A stretch of DNA of 64,000 nt from Zygnema cylindricum. Taxonomy: Eukaryota > Streptophyta > Zygnematophyceae > Zygnematales > Zygnemataceae. Below the pieces are notes generated by a model. It saw only the letters and a list, made by a program, of their open reading frames with translations, made no database searches and had not been told where the DNA came from. Shown here piece after piece: positions 48,952 to 59,998 of the stretch. Every line of letters starts with the position of its first letter. Position 1 is the stretch's first letter. The stretch is from the NCBI GenBank assembly GCA_037447655.1, contig JBBHKE010002816.1, positions 1 to 64,000 on the forward strand, written 5' to 3'. The position numbers and the translations under genes were made by a program.

Positions 48952-49613
48952 CTTTAAATCAGCGTTAACAACTCTACAGTACTATAGTGCCATTTTAAAT
49001 AGTGTGGCTTACGTACAGAAGTGTACCCTATTAACAGAAAAAATACAAAAAATGATTTAATACATGTCGTTATGATGTACCTGCGTTTTCACAAACCGCG
49101 TAGTGCAAACGTCATAATGACGTGAAACTGTACGTTTTGACAAAATGCATTTTTACAAACCGTGTAGTGAAAACGTTATAATACTTTGTACTCTTTGGTA
49201 TCGTGGAAGTATGTGACATCATGATTAGCGTCGCAAATCTGACACGGTACTGTAGTAAGCTATTTATTTCGCAAATGATAGGGAACGCGACAAAGCGTCG
49301 CAAATCTGACACGGTAGTACACTATTCATTTCGCAAATCTTAGTGAACGCGACAAATCGTAATTATTGGCTTTCATACGTCGTACATTGGTTAATTTTGT
49401 ACTTTTTCGGTTACGGGCGGGCACGGTTAGTCGCGATTCGAGAAATCGAGATTCACTTAATTTTTTTTTTTCGTAAACGCCGGTCGGTTAACGGTTAACA
49501 ATTTTGGAGCGTGAAATAACCCGGTCGGGCGTCGGTTTCTCAGATTTTGAAAAAAAGAAAACGGTCGGTTTCGGTTATGTAAAATTTTGACTTTTGCGAC
49601 CTCTACCGCCTAC

Positions 49614-50492
49614 CGATTAGATAAATATCGAACAGTCAAGATACCGATATTATCGATTGTTGACCGATATAATTTCAGCGATTATTTGCATCCGACTCAT
49701 GTATCGCCATGTATTGTATGGCTCGTACTATCGAACAAAGTAAATTAATGATATAGTTTATAGTTTTAGGGTTAGATTAGTGTTGTTGAACAATGATAAT
49801 GTATTGGAGCTTATAGTAGTCGTTGTAATTCTGGTCACTACATTTTACATTTTGTTTGTAGTTGTTACATTTGTGCACAAAGAAAGTTGATTTTGAAGGC
49901 CAAAAAAACATTAATACTAATAATGATAGGTGATTGACTTTTGTGACAATAGTTCGGGGTAAATGAACAGACTGAATTCCACCCTAGTGTTAGAATATGA
50001 TCTTTTAGCATAGCGCTGGTCACTAAAGCAAGTGTTGGGACAGTTCTGAGTGTTGGTGTCCCATCGACTCACCTACTGAACCTAAACATTGGGCTTATAC
50101 CCTGGTTTAAATTTACCTTAGAGACAATCGATAATAAAAGTAGACTTAGTGCAAATTTCTATCGCAAATATTTTATGATAAGAGACACTTGTCGAGCCGT
50201 AAAAGTCAAGCATACCATCTGAAATTTAAAATGGTACGTGCTTGCTGTTATGCCGTCGTATCAATGAGTGACTTGTTTCTCTTTATGTTATGCTGTTATA
50301 TGTAATAATAATGTAATGTATACATATAATGTATACATATAACAACATAACATGAGAAGAAACTATGTCGACCAAAGTGAAAAGGCTATATCAACTGAAA
50401 TGTGCAATATATCTGTCATGGAAATCCACCATTAGAGAGTTTAAATTTTATTAGGAAAGGACAATGGTGAACCATCGGCATATAAGAAAATG
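49614..50492. other. No gene recognised
   Basis: AT-rich sequence with short atgtatacatat repeats near 50310-50345; no supported frame. Confidence 0.6.
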
Positions 50493-50511
50493 AAAAAGGG
50501 AGAGGGAGAGG

Positions 50512-50555
<44 letters not shown>

Positions 50556-50650
50556 CGAGAGAAGGGAAAGGGGTAGGGAGGGAGGTAGGTAGGGAGGGAG
50601 AGAGAGAGGAAGAGAGAGAGAGAGAGCGAGGGAGAGAGAGAGAGGGGGAT
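50493..50650. repeat. GA-rich microsatellite
   Basis: GAGA/GGGA repeats follow (in minus sense) a small open stretch PIIKDKVDADQE at about 50670-50700. Confidence 0.9.
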
Positions 50651-50998
50651 TCCGTCTTTCTTGATCGGCATCCACTTTATCCTTGATAATGGGCACGATT
50701 CCATATAATGCCTATGCTGAAACTTCCCCAACTTATGTTCTTTACCTCCCAACGAAACAATCAGTTAAAGATTCAACTTCAAAAAAATATTTTTGGTATT
50801 ATTATTTTTATTATTATTTTCATTATTCTCCACTTTTTCCTTTAAAAATTGGGGCGCAAATCCAAATTTAAAACCGTATGCGCCAAGCAATCTTCTTTTT
50901 CCTTTCCCTTTCCTTTTCCTTCTCCTTTCCCTTTTCTTTTTCTTTCCCTTCTCTTATCCCCTCCCTTTCCTTCTCCATTCCCTTTTCAACGACATATC

Positions 50999-51304
50999 TT
51001 ATCGGCCACCATAAGTCTTGGACAAAGGAGCGATATTTGGACCGGCGTGTATCGGATGGAGTGAATGGTAACTTGTTCCTGAATCGCTTTCTTCATTTAT
51101 TGATAAAATTGTTTCATCAACTCCAAGCATAATGTTTTTTGTTTGCCCGAGGTGACGAGTAACTTCGTCCATGTTTGGTCGATATCTCGCGGCTCTTTCC
51201 GTACAAACGGCCGCCACCTTTATCAACATATCCATGGCTTCCTCGTTATAATTTCCCATCCTTGGGTCCACAATAGGACGAACATTTAGTATGTATGGTT
51301 GCAC
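50999..51304 (-). CDS. Terminal exon of a receptor-like kinase (rest not in view)
   Basis: The exon follows a good acceptor (TTTCACAG) at 51305 and codes the end of a protein kinase domain, subdomain XI (RPIVDPRMGNY…AAVCTERAARYRPNMDEV), then a Ser/His-rich tail and a stop. This is the pattern of plant receptor-like kinases. No upstream kinase exon is recognised up to 64000; the expected intron is filled by hAT and copia insertions from 52028. It may be a gene with a very large intron or an orphan fragment. It could belong to the same receptor family as the LRR gene at 21.6-34.1 kb, but it lies upstream of that gene in minus-strand sense and so cannot be its 3' end without rearrangement. Confidence 0.6.
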   Translation of the reverse strand: MQPYILNVRPIVDPRMGNYNEEAMDMLIKVAAVCTERAARYRPNMDEVTRHLGQTKNIMLGVDETILSINEESDSGTSYHSLHPIHAGPNIAPLSKTYGGR

Positions 51305-52027
51305 CTGTGAAAAATTAAAAACAACATTTAGTATGTATTCAAATTCTAAACGTGATAGTGTTTACTATGAGACAAAATTTAGTGTGTAACAACATTTAGT
51401 ATGTGTACGGTTGTTGCTGTAACCAATTGGGATATTTAGGAAGGTTGTGTTCACGGAAAATTAGATAATCGAATTTAACATGTTTTACATTAATATAATA
51501 TAACGCCAATATGGGTACAGCTGATTTGTCGAGAGGATATTCACAGTAATATAGGTAAAAGTACAAATTCTGACAATTCGTACACTGTCGCATACTTTCA
51601 CTCTAATTAATTCCTAACTCTAATTTCGATTTTTTAGGGGTGTAGGCGATACGCGACAAATAAATGTACACTAAAACAGGTACGGGTATGAAATCTTTTA
51701 ATTCACAGGGCAATTTTTCGTGTGATAGAAGATATTTTTAAAAATATCTGTACTTTTATAATTCAAAAGTACATTTTTAGACGAACCGACACGTTCCGTA
51801 CTCCACACTAATAAAAACATACATAAATTAAAATGGTGTACACTAATTGTTCATCTCGTAATTAGCGTACAGGAAAAATTAGTATCGTCTACCCTATTTT
51901 AGGTAAAACCCTCAAAATTTAGGGGCGCCGAATTAGTGTTCAACACGCTAACTACGATCGACGGTGTTGTTTATCAATAACTCTAATTTAGGTTTCTTTC
52001 AGTAATAATTATCCGCTCTACAGAATC
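51305..52027. other. Probable intron sequence, no gene
   Basis: AT-rich DNA upstream (in minus sense) of the kinase exon. A piece of MITE-like sequence (acgatcgacggtg) lies near 51955. Confidence 0.5.
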
Positions 52028-52940
52028 TGACAAACGTACAATTTCACTTCATTATGACATTTCCACTACGCGGTTTGTGAAAACGGAGTTACATTATAAC
52101 GACATGTATTAAATCATTTTTTGTACTTTTGTCGTTAATACGGTACAATTTTGCACGGTGAGACACTGATCGTAAGCCACACTATTTAAAACGGAACTAT
52201 ACTAAAGTTGTTAACGTTGATTAAAAAAGTACCTTAAATAATGTAAAGAAAAATTTAGAGTTATTTACTATTTATAAGGTTTTTGGGTCAGAATTTGTGG
52301 TGACGGAATTAGCGTTAATAACGCTAATTACGATTCGCGGTGAAGTGTTAATGGAAAATTATGATTAATGATACTATTTAATGCAAAGAGACGTGTCAGG
52401 TTATAATCCACGTCTTTAAATAATATTGTTGACTTTATTTTGTGATGTTAATGTTTATTCTCTCGCAAATCTAATTTTTTCGCTGCAATTTTACGGACAG
52501 TTTTTCTTTCGACTACCATACTATGTTATGAATTATGCAAAAAAGGTAAAGTTTTAATTATAAATGTTTACAAAAAAGGTCTTAGTTTTTCACATAGAAA
52601 ATCAATTAGGAAGAAACACATTGTGATGAGCAACAAAAACAAAACGTATTTTGTAGTATCAAATATATGAAAAATAAAATAACAACCTTGTCCTATTTTT
52701 GACTCTATTATACAAATTCTCAACCTCAAACCTAAAAATTACACAAAATATATAAATCTAAATGTGGTGTAAATACTTTGCTTTGGCAATTTGGTAAAAA
52801 TAAACATTCCGGTTTAAGAAAAAAAAAAGATAAACACTATAAAAATTGTGAAAATAAAAAAATATATAAAGAAAAAAATATATATGTATAGCTAATACTA
52901 AAAAAATAGCAATAATTAGAAAACAAAACAAAACAAAAAA

Positions 52941-54085
52941 CTATGCATTTAAAAGATCTCTGTTGGATCTAACACATAAAAGATCATTAACAATTGAAGC
53001 CGCTAGTGCGCTCCTCTCCTTTGTTATCGTGTTCGCGGCATCAGAAAAATTGCATTCCGACATGGAACTAGAAGCCGGAATAGCTAGAATAGATCTAGTA
53101 ACACCGGCTAGAATAGGAAATCCTCCATCTTTTGCACGTACATATGATTTCTTTTTACACCATTGAAGTATGTTAAAGTTCAATCTTTCGTCGTTTGTTA
53201 ATTTTAAATCCAAATAACGTTTCAATTCGTCACTAACGAGCGTTCTTTTGTCGGTGGTAATAAAAACCTCATTTTCGTCATCGCTCTCACCAAAAAAATT
53301 GTGGAAACCGTCCATATTTTGCGATATTTTTTGTTTTTTTGTGATACGTTGAGGACTACCGAAATCAACGTCATCACCTAAGTCGTTAGCAAGTTCTCGA
53401 AGTTTGACCCTTGAGCTTTCAATTTCGGTTTTCAATACCCCAATTATTCAAGCTTTAGTTTTTGTCGGGGATCTAAGAGAGCCGCGATAATATGATACTC
53501 ATGAAGGCCCCACCTTGGTAACGCAAATTTCATAAAAAAATTCTTTCAATTTTTGCAAGTTTGGGGAATCGGTCGGGCATTTTTTTTCACCGTCATTGTA
53601 AGATGTTTTTCTTATCTTACAATGGTTATGCAGAGATGTTTGTTCAAACAAAACCAAATGTAAAGTTGGTTCTTTGAACTTTTCCAACTTTAGGGTCGCT
53701 TCTTGAAACCTTTCAAAAAATCGAATAAGTTCGGCAAGGTGAGGCTTATCAATACAAGCAAAAAGTATCAATTTATTTTTTGCATGAGCCACTGGTCCAA
53801 TCTCATTGAATGCATCGTAAATACTCTTAAGCATTCGGATCAAATAAATCAACCGCGTTTCGTTTTCTTGTTTTAAAGTGTTTTTCAAAAGATTTTGTAA
53901 ATTACTCTATTTAAAAAATGTGAATAATGATTTACACGCATCTATTAGATCAAAGAATTCAAGAACTTCCACATCGTATTTGTATTTTTTGGAAGTTTTG
54001 CTCATGTTCAAAATCGTTGTCATAATTGTAGCAATTTTATGGTCCACGCAAGGTATCCAAGTAAACATACTCGGTATACCTTCAG
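52941..54085 (-). pseudogene. hAT transposase, C-terminal part (copy 2)
   Basis: Minus-strand frames (53888-53499, 53435-52941 and 54116-53907) match the second half of exon 2 of the copy at 40747-42315, ending with the dimerisation region (SMSECNFSDAANTI) and DLLCVRSNRDLL. Stops and frameshifts near 53440-53500 and 53900 break it. It joins 58243-58817 if copia B is ignored. Confidence 0.85.
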
Positions 54086-54090
54086 TCGCA
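54086..54090. repeat. Target duplication of copia B, left copy
   Basis: tcgca; the same five bases flank the right end at 58238-58242. The hAT reading continues across the join. Confidence 0.93.
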
Positions 54091-55231
54091 TGTAATTCTA
54101 TAGGCTCCATTGCCACACAAAATTCGCAGATCGAAAGAAGTTAATCTAGATTGTGCCAACTCCAAGTTAATAAAAACCCAAATGACTGACCCCTTGACAA
54201 TCAAAACCCCAATATAACTTCACCACTGTGAAATAAGACTTTCTGTGTGCTCAGTTCCACCACAGAATGCAAAGTAAGAATATGCGTTTTGGATAACATT
54301 CCCCACTTTTACTTCCCCTTAGAAATGCAACCACCCTAGCAGGCAAACACTTTGACCAACTACACCCCTATATAGCCTAGACTCCCTTGAGTCCACAGTA
54401 AAAAAATCACTGAATTTGGTCAATTGAGTTGATAGTTATGGCCGTCCAAAGTTTGCCTTTTATACAAGATGCTTTCTAGGAGAGGCGACTACCTACCCAA
54501 AACATTCTAAGTCCTAAACCCCTCTCTAAACCCCCCTTAGTAATGAGGTAGTGACCAATCAGAAGACTATACCGTACAAGAAAGTATAGATGCCAGAGTT
54601 CTTTCTGTACAGAGAGTGTACGACGTCGCCATAATGCGACATTTGTCACATCTGGATTTGTTGCCTTCCGTTCCGAAGATTCCGTAAACCCGTGTGATGT
54701 TTCCACGTGTCATCGAGAGTGGCGGAGTCTGCAAACCGCCAAATTGTCCTTTCCGCGAAGCCGGCGCTAACCACGGCCGTCCGATTGATATCGGTATTTA
54801 ATACGGACCGTCGAAGCAAATGTCCGTACTATTTGTTTCGTCTGGTACTTAATAGTACAATATTTTCTATGCAATATAAACCGTAATCTAGTTAAATTGA
54901 AAAAACCTACGTGTACATGTTTAAATACGTATCAAACCCATTATACATTAGCACTAGTCCTATACTAAACGGACAAAGCTACCGGTTGCGGTTGACTTGA
55001 CAGACGGCAGGTACCAAGATCAATTCATAGGTCCGTCAAGTATCTTTTGGTAAATCTACCTAATTCCCCCCTTGTCTTCTCTAGTGAGCTTTAGGCAACC
55101 ATGGCTCTAGCTCGTTATCCTACCTTCAGTGACCACGACAAGTGTGGGGGCTTGGAGTGGAGAGTTAGAGGCAGACTGCCTCTGCTATTTTCAATCCTAA
55201 TACATACCTAGAAAATACTCAAATATCAACA
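54091..55231 (-). mobile_element. 3' LTR of copia element B (1141 bp)
   Basis: On the minus strand it begins TGTTGATATTTG at 55231 and ends …GAATTACA at 54091. It is the same length as the other LTR and highly similar, with several mismatches per 100 bp in the part compared. A purine-rich tract AAAGGGAG (55232-55239, minus) precedes it. Confidence 0.95.
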
Positions 55232-55239
55232 CTCCCTTT

Positions 55240-55750
55240 ATTTTCAAGTCTATTTTCCTTTCAACTCCCACAAACAAATAAACAAAATCTTGCTCCCCTC
55301 CTTTTTTTGTTCTTTTTCCTTTCATAAACTTAAGAGAAATACTCTCGTATTTACAACGGTGCATAAGATGAACCGAAATAATAATTGCATCACACATTTT
55401 ATTTAGCATCCCACTTTTCATAAATCCGAGCCAAGATTTAATCCACATCTCTTTTCCATCCACACTAAATAAATTTCCCTCTTGCAATTCAAACAGCCAG
55501 CCCTATCTCCAATTTGCAACACACACCCAAATGCTAACCCTTTTACATGCACACCTTCATAAATGCCATCACTCCCTTTAGTGATGTCAAACCCATTACC
55601 CCCAAAATTTAAATATTCCTCACTCTCTCCCATCGATTTCTTTCCACTATCACTTTCTATTTTTATTCCCAAAAAATGTTTCTCCTCCCCTACACCTTCC
55701 ATTAAATATTCTTCTTCTCCCCTATCCTTTAAAACCCCCTTTAGATTTAC
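55240..55750 (-). pseudogene. Post-gag reading frames in copia B, unrecognised
   Basis: Minus-strand frames 55702-55418 and 55487-55197 follow the gag stop. They lack protease, integrase or reverse transcriptase signatures. They may be a remnant of deleted pol or a novel stretch. Confidence 0.35.
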
Positions 55751-57092
55751 TTATCCCCTTTCCTCATAATCCGTTGTATTCTCCCCTTCCGACCAGTTTT
55801 GTGTTTCCAAAAAATCTATAAAAATATCCTCAATATTTTGATTTTTCCCTTTTTCACTCATGGACCCTAGATCTGACTTTCTCATCTCTAAGTCATACAC
55901 TCTACACTCCTTGACATCCTCAAGTACCTCCTCTCTCTTTACTTCCCTTATACCTCCAAAAGCACATTGTTGCTTTCGTGGAATTTCTGTGTGCTTTTCT
56001 CTCTTCTCCATTCCACCGATGTAAAAAAACTCCAAAATTTCTTCATCCTCTTTCTCCTCTTCCTCTTCTTCCTCCTCATTCACATACCGACTTCTAAGTT
56101 CTTCCAAACAATAACACTCCTCTATATAGTGACCCGATTTCCTACAAGCGAAACAAACCCATTTTTTCAAAGCTCCCTTTTCTTTTCCTCTCTCTCTCTT
56201 TCCACCAAAGTTCCGATAAGGTTTACCTTTGTCATTCTTCCTCTCATCTTGCTTCCACTCGTCACCGCCATTCCTCACATCATGCTTCCTCGAGTCATCA
56301 CCAGCTGTAAATGCAATCACCTTGTCACTTCCCCGACGAAGCTCCAAAGTGCTTTCCCTCACAAAAATTATCCCCATGGTAATGCTCCAAGTCCATGAGG
56401 AGCCATCCATTCCATGCATACGGTGAATGATATCTTCGTACTCATCTAGAAGCTTCATGATTAGTGTATTAATCTTTCTCTCCTCAGATTCTACATATCC
56501 CGCACTAACAAGCTCAACATATAATACAGCAATATCATTGCAAAACTCTATCATGCTACCGCTTTTATAAACATAGGCCTCTATTGTCTGTTTTACTGAT
56601 TGCTGCCTTTGTATAGTTTCACTCTTATAAAACTAAAATAGTGTTTCCTAGATATCCGAACACTTGGTTACATTTAAAAGAGTGATAGCTATGGACTTAG
56701 ACACATATCTAAGTATGAGATGTTTTGCTATGGTGTTTTTATATTCCCAAATTTTTCTATCATTTTTTTCAGTTTTTGTTCAAATATAGTCCCCACAAGT
56801 GGAACCGTAGCCGAGAGCCTAGCTCCCCTCACTATCGGTGTCCCTTTATCCTTCTCCCTTTTTCCCCCTTCCATGGTAATGATTTTCCATTCACCTTCCG
56901 TTGCATCTTACTCCGGTAGGTTTTCTGGTATGATTCTCCCTATTGAGTTCCTCCAAAGCCCGGTGGCGGACACCTCACTTGTCCCGAAACAATTCCCCAT
57001 AAGTGCTTTTCAAAAAGCAATCCCTCCATCGTGAACTCCCAATAAGTGAAGTTTCTTCCACAAAACATAGGCACCGTAGATGGTGGGCCCAT
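55751..57092 (-). pseudogene. Gag of copia element B (stops and frameshifts in first half)
   Basis: The gag reading begins at ATG 57092 in the primer site (MGPPSTVP…). It runs to a stop at 56940, is disrupted to about 56554, and is then open to 55751. The second half contains the gag core (INTLIMKLLDEYEDIIHRM) and an intact CCHC zinc knuckle (CFACRKSGHYIEEC), followed by a Glu-rich stretch. No protease motif follows. The total internal region is only 1865 bp, too short for pol. Confidence 0.85.
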
Positions 57093-57095
57093 AAC
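57081..57095 (-). promoter_or_regulatory. Copia B primer binding site, half initiator-tRNA type
   Basis: The plus strand reads TGGTGGGCCCATAAC, equal to 15 bases of the plant initiator tRNA-Met anticodon arm. It lies two bases from the end of the upstream LTR and includes the gag ATG (57090-57092) on the sense strand. Confidence 0.72.
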
Positions 57096-57096
57096 A

Positions 57097-58237
57097 TGTA
57101 ATTCTATGGGCTCTATTGCCACACAAAATTCGCAGATCAAAAGAAGCTAATCTAGAAATTGCCGACTCCTAGTTAATAAAAACCCAAATGATTGACCCTT
57201 TGACAATCATAACCTTAATACAGCTTCACCTCTATGAAATAAGACTTTCTGTGTGCTCATTTCCGCCACATAATGCAAAGTTAGAATATGCGTTTTGGAT
57301 AACATTCCCCACTTTTACTTTCCCTTAGAAATGCAGCCACCATAGCAGACAAACAATTTGACCAACCACACCCCTATATAGCGTGGACTCCTCTGAGTCC
57401 ACACCAAAGAAAATCACTGAATTTGGTCAACTGAGTTTATAGTTATGGCTGTCCAAAGTTTGCCTTTTATACAAGATGCTCTCTAGGAGAGGCGGCTACC
57501 TACCCAAAACATTCTAAATCCTAAACCCCTCTCTAAACCCCCCTTGGTACTGAGGTACTGACCAATCACAAGACTGTACCGTACAAGAAAGTACAGATGT
57601 CGAAATACTTTTTGTACGGACAGTGTACGACGTCGCCATAATGCGCCATTTGTCACATCCGGATTTGTTGCTTTCCGTTCCGAAGATTCCGTAAACCCGT
57701 GTGATGTTGCCACGTGTCATCGAGAGTGGCGGAGTCCGCAAACCGCCAAATTGTCCTTTCCGCGAAGCCGGCGCTAACCACGGCCGTCAGATTGATATCG
57801 GTATTTAATACGGACCGTCGAAGCAAATGTCCGTACTATTTGTTTCGTCCGGTACTTAATAGTACAATATTTAAATGCCCTATAAACCGTAATCTAGTTA
57901 AATTGAAAAAACCTATGTGTACATGTTTAAATACGTATCAAACCCATTATACATTAGCACTAGTCCTATACTAAACGGACAAAGCTACCGGTTGCGGTTT
58001 ACTTGACAAACGACAGGTACTAGGATCAAATCCTAGGTCCGTCAAGTACCTTTTGGTAAATCCACCTAATTCCCCCTTTGTCTTCTCTAGTGAGCTTTAG
58101 GTAGCCATGGCTGTAGCTCGTTATCCTGCCTTTAGTGACGACGACAAGTGTGGAGGCTTGGAGAGGAGAGTTAGAGGCAGACTTCCTCTGCTATTTTCAA
58201 TCCTAATACATACCTAAAAAATACTCAAATATCAACA
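57097..58237 (-). mobile_element. 5' LTR of copia element B (1141 bp)
   Basis: Its bounds are exact from the TSD and the partner LTR. It carries a TATA-like box (minus sense TATAAAAGG near 57465-57472). On the antisense (plus) strand it holds a tRNA-like fold at 57975-58042. Confidence 0.95.
57975..58042 (+). other. tRNA-like fold within a copia LTR (antisense)
   Basis: The plus strand can form an acceptor-like stem (ACGGAC 57975-57980 with GTCCGT 58037-58042), an anticodon-arm-like hairpin (GTTT, 7-nt loop, AAAC; 57997-58011) and a T-arm (CTAGG, 7-nt loop ATCAAAT, CCTAG; 58020-58036). The T-arm is next to the acceptor strand, as in tRNA. The D-arm is poor. Equivalent T-arm hairpins occur in the other LTRs. 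Confidence 0.45.
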
Positions 58238-58242
58238 TCGCA

Positions 58243-59485
58243 CACATGGTAGAGCCATTGTCGCTCACAACAACGCAACTATTTGCAAAAACATCAAAAT
58301 TGGACAATTCAATATTGGTCAAACAATATTTGAAAGCCGTTAAAACATTTTCCGCGGTTTGTTTTTCCTTCGGAAAATGGTCGACTTGAAGCGTCCGAGC
58401 ATGAAGTTTAAATTCTTTGTCAATGTGCCAAAACATCAAAATTGGACAATTCAAAATTGGTCAAACAATTTTTGAAAGCCGTTAAAACATTTTCCGCGGT
58501 ATGTTTTTCCTCCGGAAAATGGTCGACTTGAAGCGTCCGAGCATGAAGTTTAAATTCTTTTTCAATAAAATGAGTCGTTACTAACATGAATGAGGTTCTT
58601 TTTATTTTCTCGGTCTAGAGATTGGTCGTAAATGCGACGAAAATGTTGTTATCAATATTTTCTTTAAGTTTTGGGATGATCAAACTACGAATATCTTTGG
58701 CAAAAGATATAATGTTGTTTTTTACGTCATTGGCAGACGGGAGTAGTTGGTTAATGTCAACACTTTTGTTGGACGAAACACCAACATCAAATAATGCTTG
58801 ACAAAATGCTTGAAAACCTAGGAACAAAAAAAAAGAATAAGAAAATAGCATACAATTATTAACCATGATCAATAAATAAGGTTTATATCAAAATAACATC
58901 ATGACAAACCAAAAAATAATAAAAAAATAAAAATAAGCGTAGGAATATAAATTATAGGTAAGAAAATAGTAATGAAGCTCAATAATATAAATTTATTAAT
59001 AAAAACAAGTTATAATGACATATACATTAACGCCATCCTAAATGGAATTCAAAATAAATCATACCTGAACCGTCGACCATCGAAAATGGTCGAAGGTCCT
59101 CGCAACACATCAACGCCACCATTTTCGCAATTTTTTTTCGGTCACTCGTTTTCGCCTCCGTTTTTGAAAGAAAATTACGAATAATTCTTCTAAAACTTTC
59201 CATGTCGCCCAAAGCTAAACATGTGTGAGTGTTAATTGTTGAAGTACTGTTTGTTGACTTGAATTGATAAATCACGAAACATGTATTATAAGCCACTAAC
59301 CCTCCCCCCTGTACTATGTTTTTGTTTGATGTTTTAGTTTCATAGACATGTTCAAATTTTTTCCAACAACTTGAAGTGGCCCTGCATTCTTTCACTAGGT
59401 AATACTGAGCAGTTTCACCATTTTTATATTTTTGAAGCTGGTTTTGGATTGTAGTTTTAAGAGAAGCGAGATTGCTTTTGTCCAT
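58243..59485 (-). pseudogene. hAT transposase, N-terminal part (copy 2)
   Basis: Exon 1 (59485-59065) codes the BED zinc finger and has the same length (421 nt) as in the plus-strand copy. Exon 2 begins at about 58817 and runs to the copia B insertion at 58243. A 143-bp tandem duplication (58287-58429 and 58430-58572) and stops break the frame. Confidence 0.85.
58287..58572. repeat. 143-bp tandem duplication in hAT transposase
   Basis: Two units beginning aaaacatcaaaattgg, with few differences. The period is not a multiple of three. Confidence 0.92.
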
Positions 59486-59940
59486 TTTGGTGTATGACTA
59501 GGTTTTGTTTGAATTGTGGTCAAGTTTTCTTAACTTAAATAGCATTCCAATTTATCGATTTATTGTTTGAAACATGTGAGTAAGCTATTAATTAGGATTT
59601 GTCTTGGGAAATTGACGTAATAATTTGATTTCCGCTGATTTATTAACTAATAATGATTACATATCGAGTGACATTGACATAATAATATGATATATTTGTG
59701 GAAATGCGGTATAAAACGCATAATTAGCACTTTGCAATAATGTACGATGTATGAGTAAGGGTGACTTTCCATCAGGCGAAAAGTGGCGTAGTTTACATAA
59801 TTTCGCGACCCTGCGTACCAAATTGTACCGCCTATTTTGTTTTTATACGAAAAACAACATTACAGAGAATCTTTCCGATACTCTCCGAAATTCTTGGAAT
59901 ACTGGCCGTCGGATGTTCATCTGCGAGGAGTTCGCTTCAT

Positions 59941-59998
59941 TTTTTTCTGTAACTGTCAACCCACCTAGAGGTGGTGGGTTGGCAGTTACAGAAAAAAA
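59941..59998. repeat. Long hairpin in hAT leader insertion
   Basis: CTGTAACTGTCAACCCACC pairs with the downstream GGTGGGTTGGCAGTTACAG (one mismatch), extended by T/A runs. It lies in sequence not shared with the other hAT copies (about 59755-60450). Confidence 0.85.

Larger units (their letters stand above)
36721..49605 (+). mobile_element. hAT-derived composite block with 8-bp target duplication
   Basis: The ends are CAGAGGTCGCAAA (36721) and TTTGCGACCTCTA (49605), a terminal inverted repeat of the hAT type. A perfect direct repeat ccgcctac lies just outside (36713-36720 and 49606-49613). The outer copy is split: its 5' part covers 36721-37937 and its 3' part about 47950-49605. Between them are MITE sequence, a possible captured exon, a second hAT copy (38880-43955) and about 4 kb of other DNA. 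Subterminal repeats (gcaaatctgacacggta) are present at both ends. No transposase belongs to the outer copy itself. Confidence 0.75.

Noticed and set aside
55967-56426. Plus-strand frames opposite copia B gag
   Set aside because: Shadow frames of the minus-strand gag; pyrimidine-rich translation.
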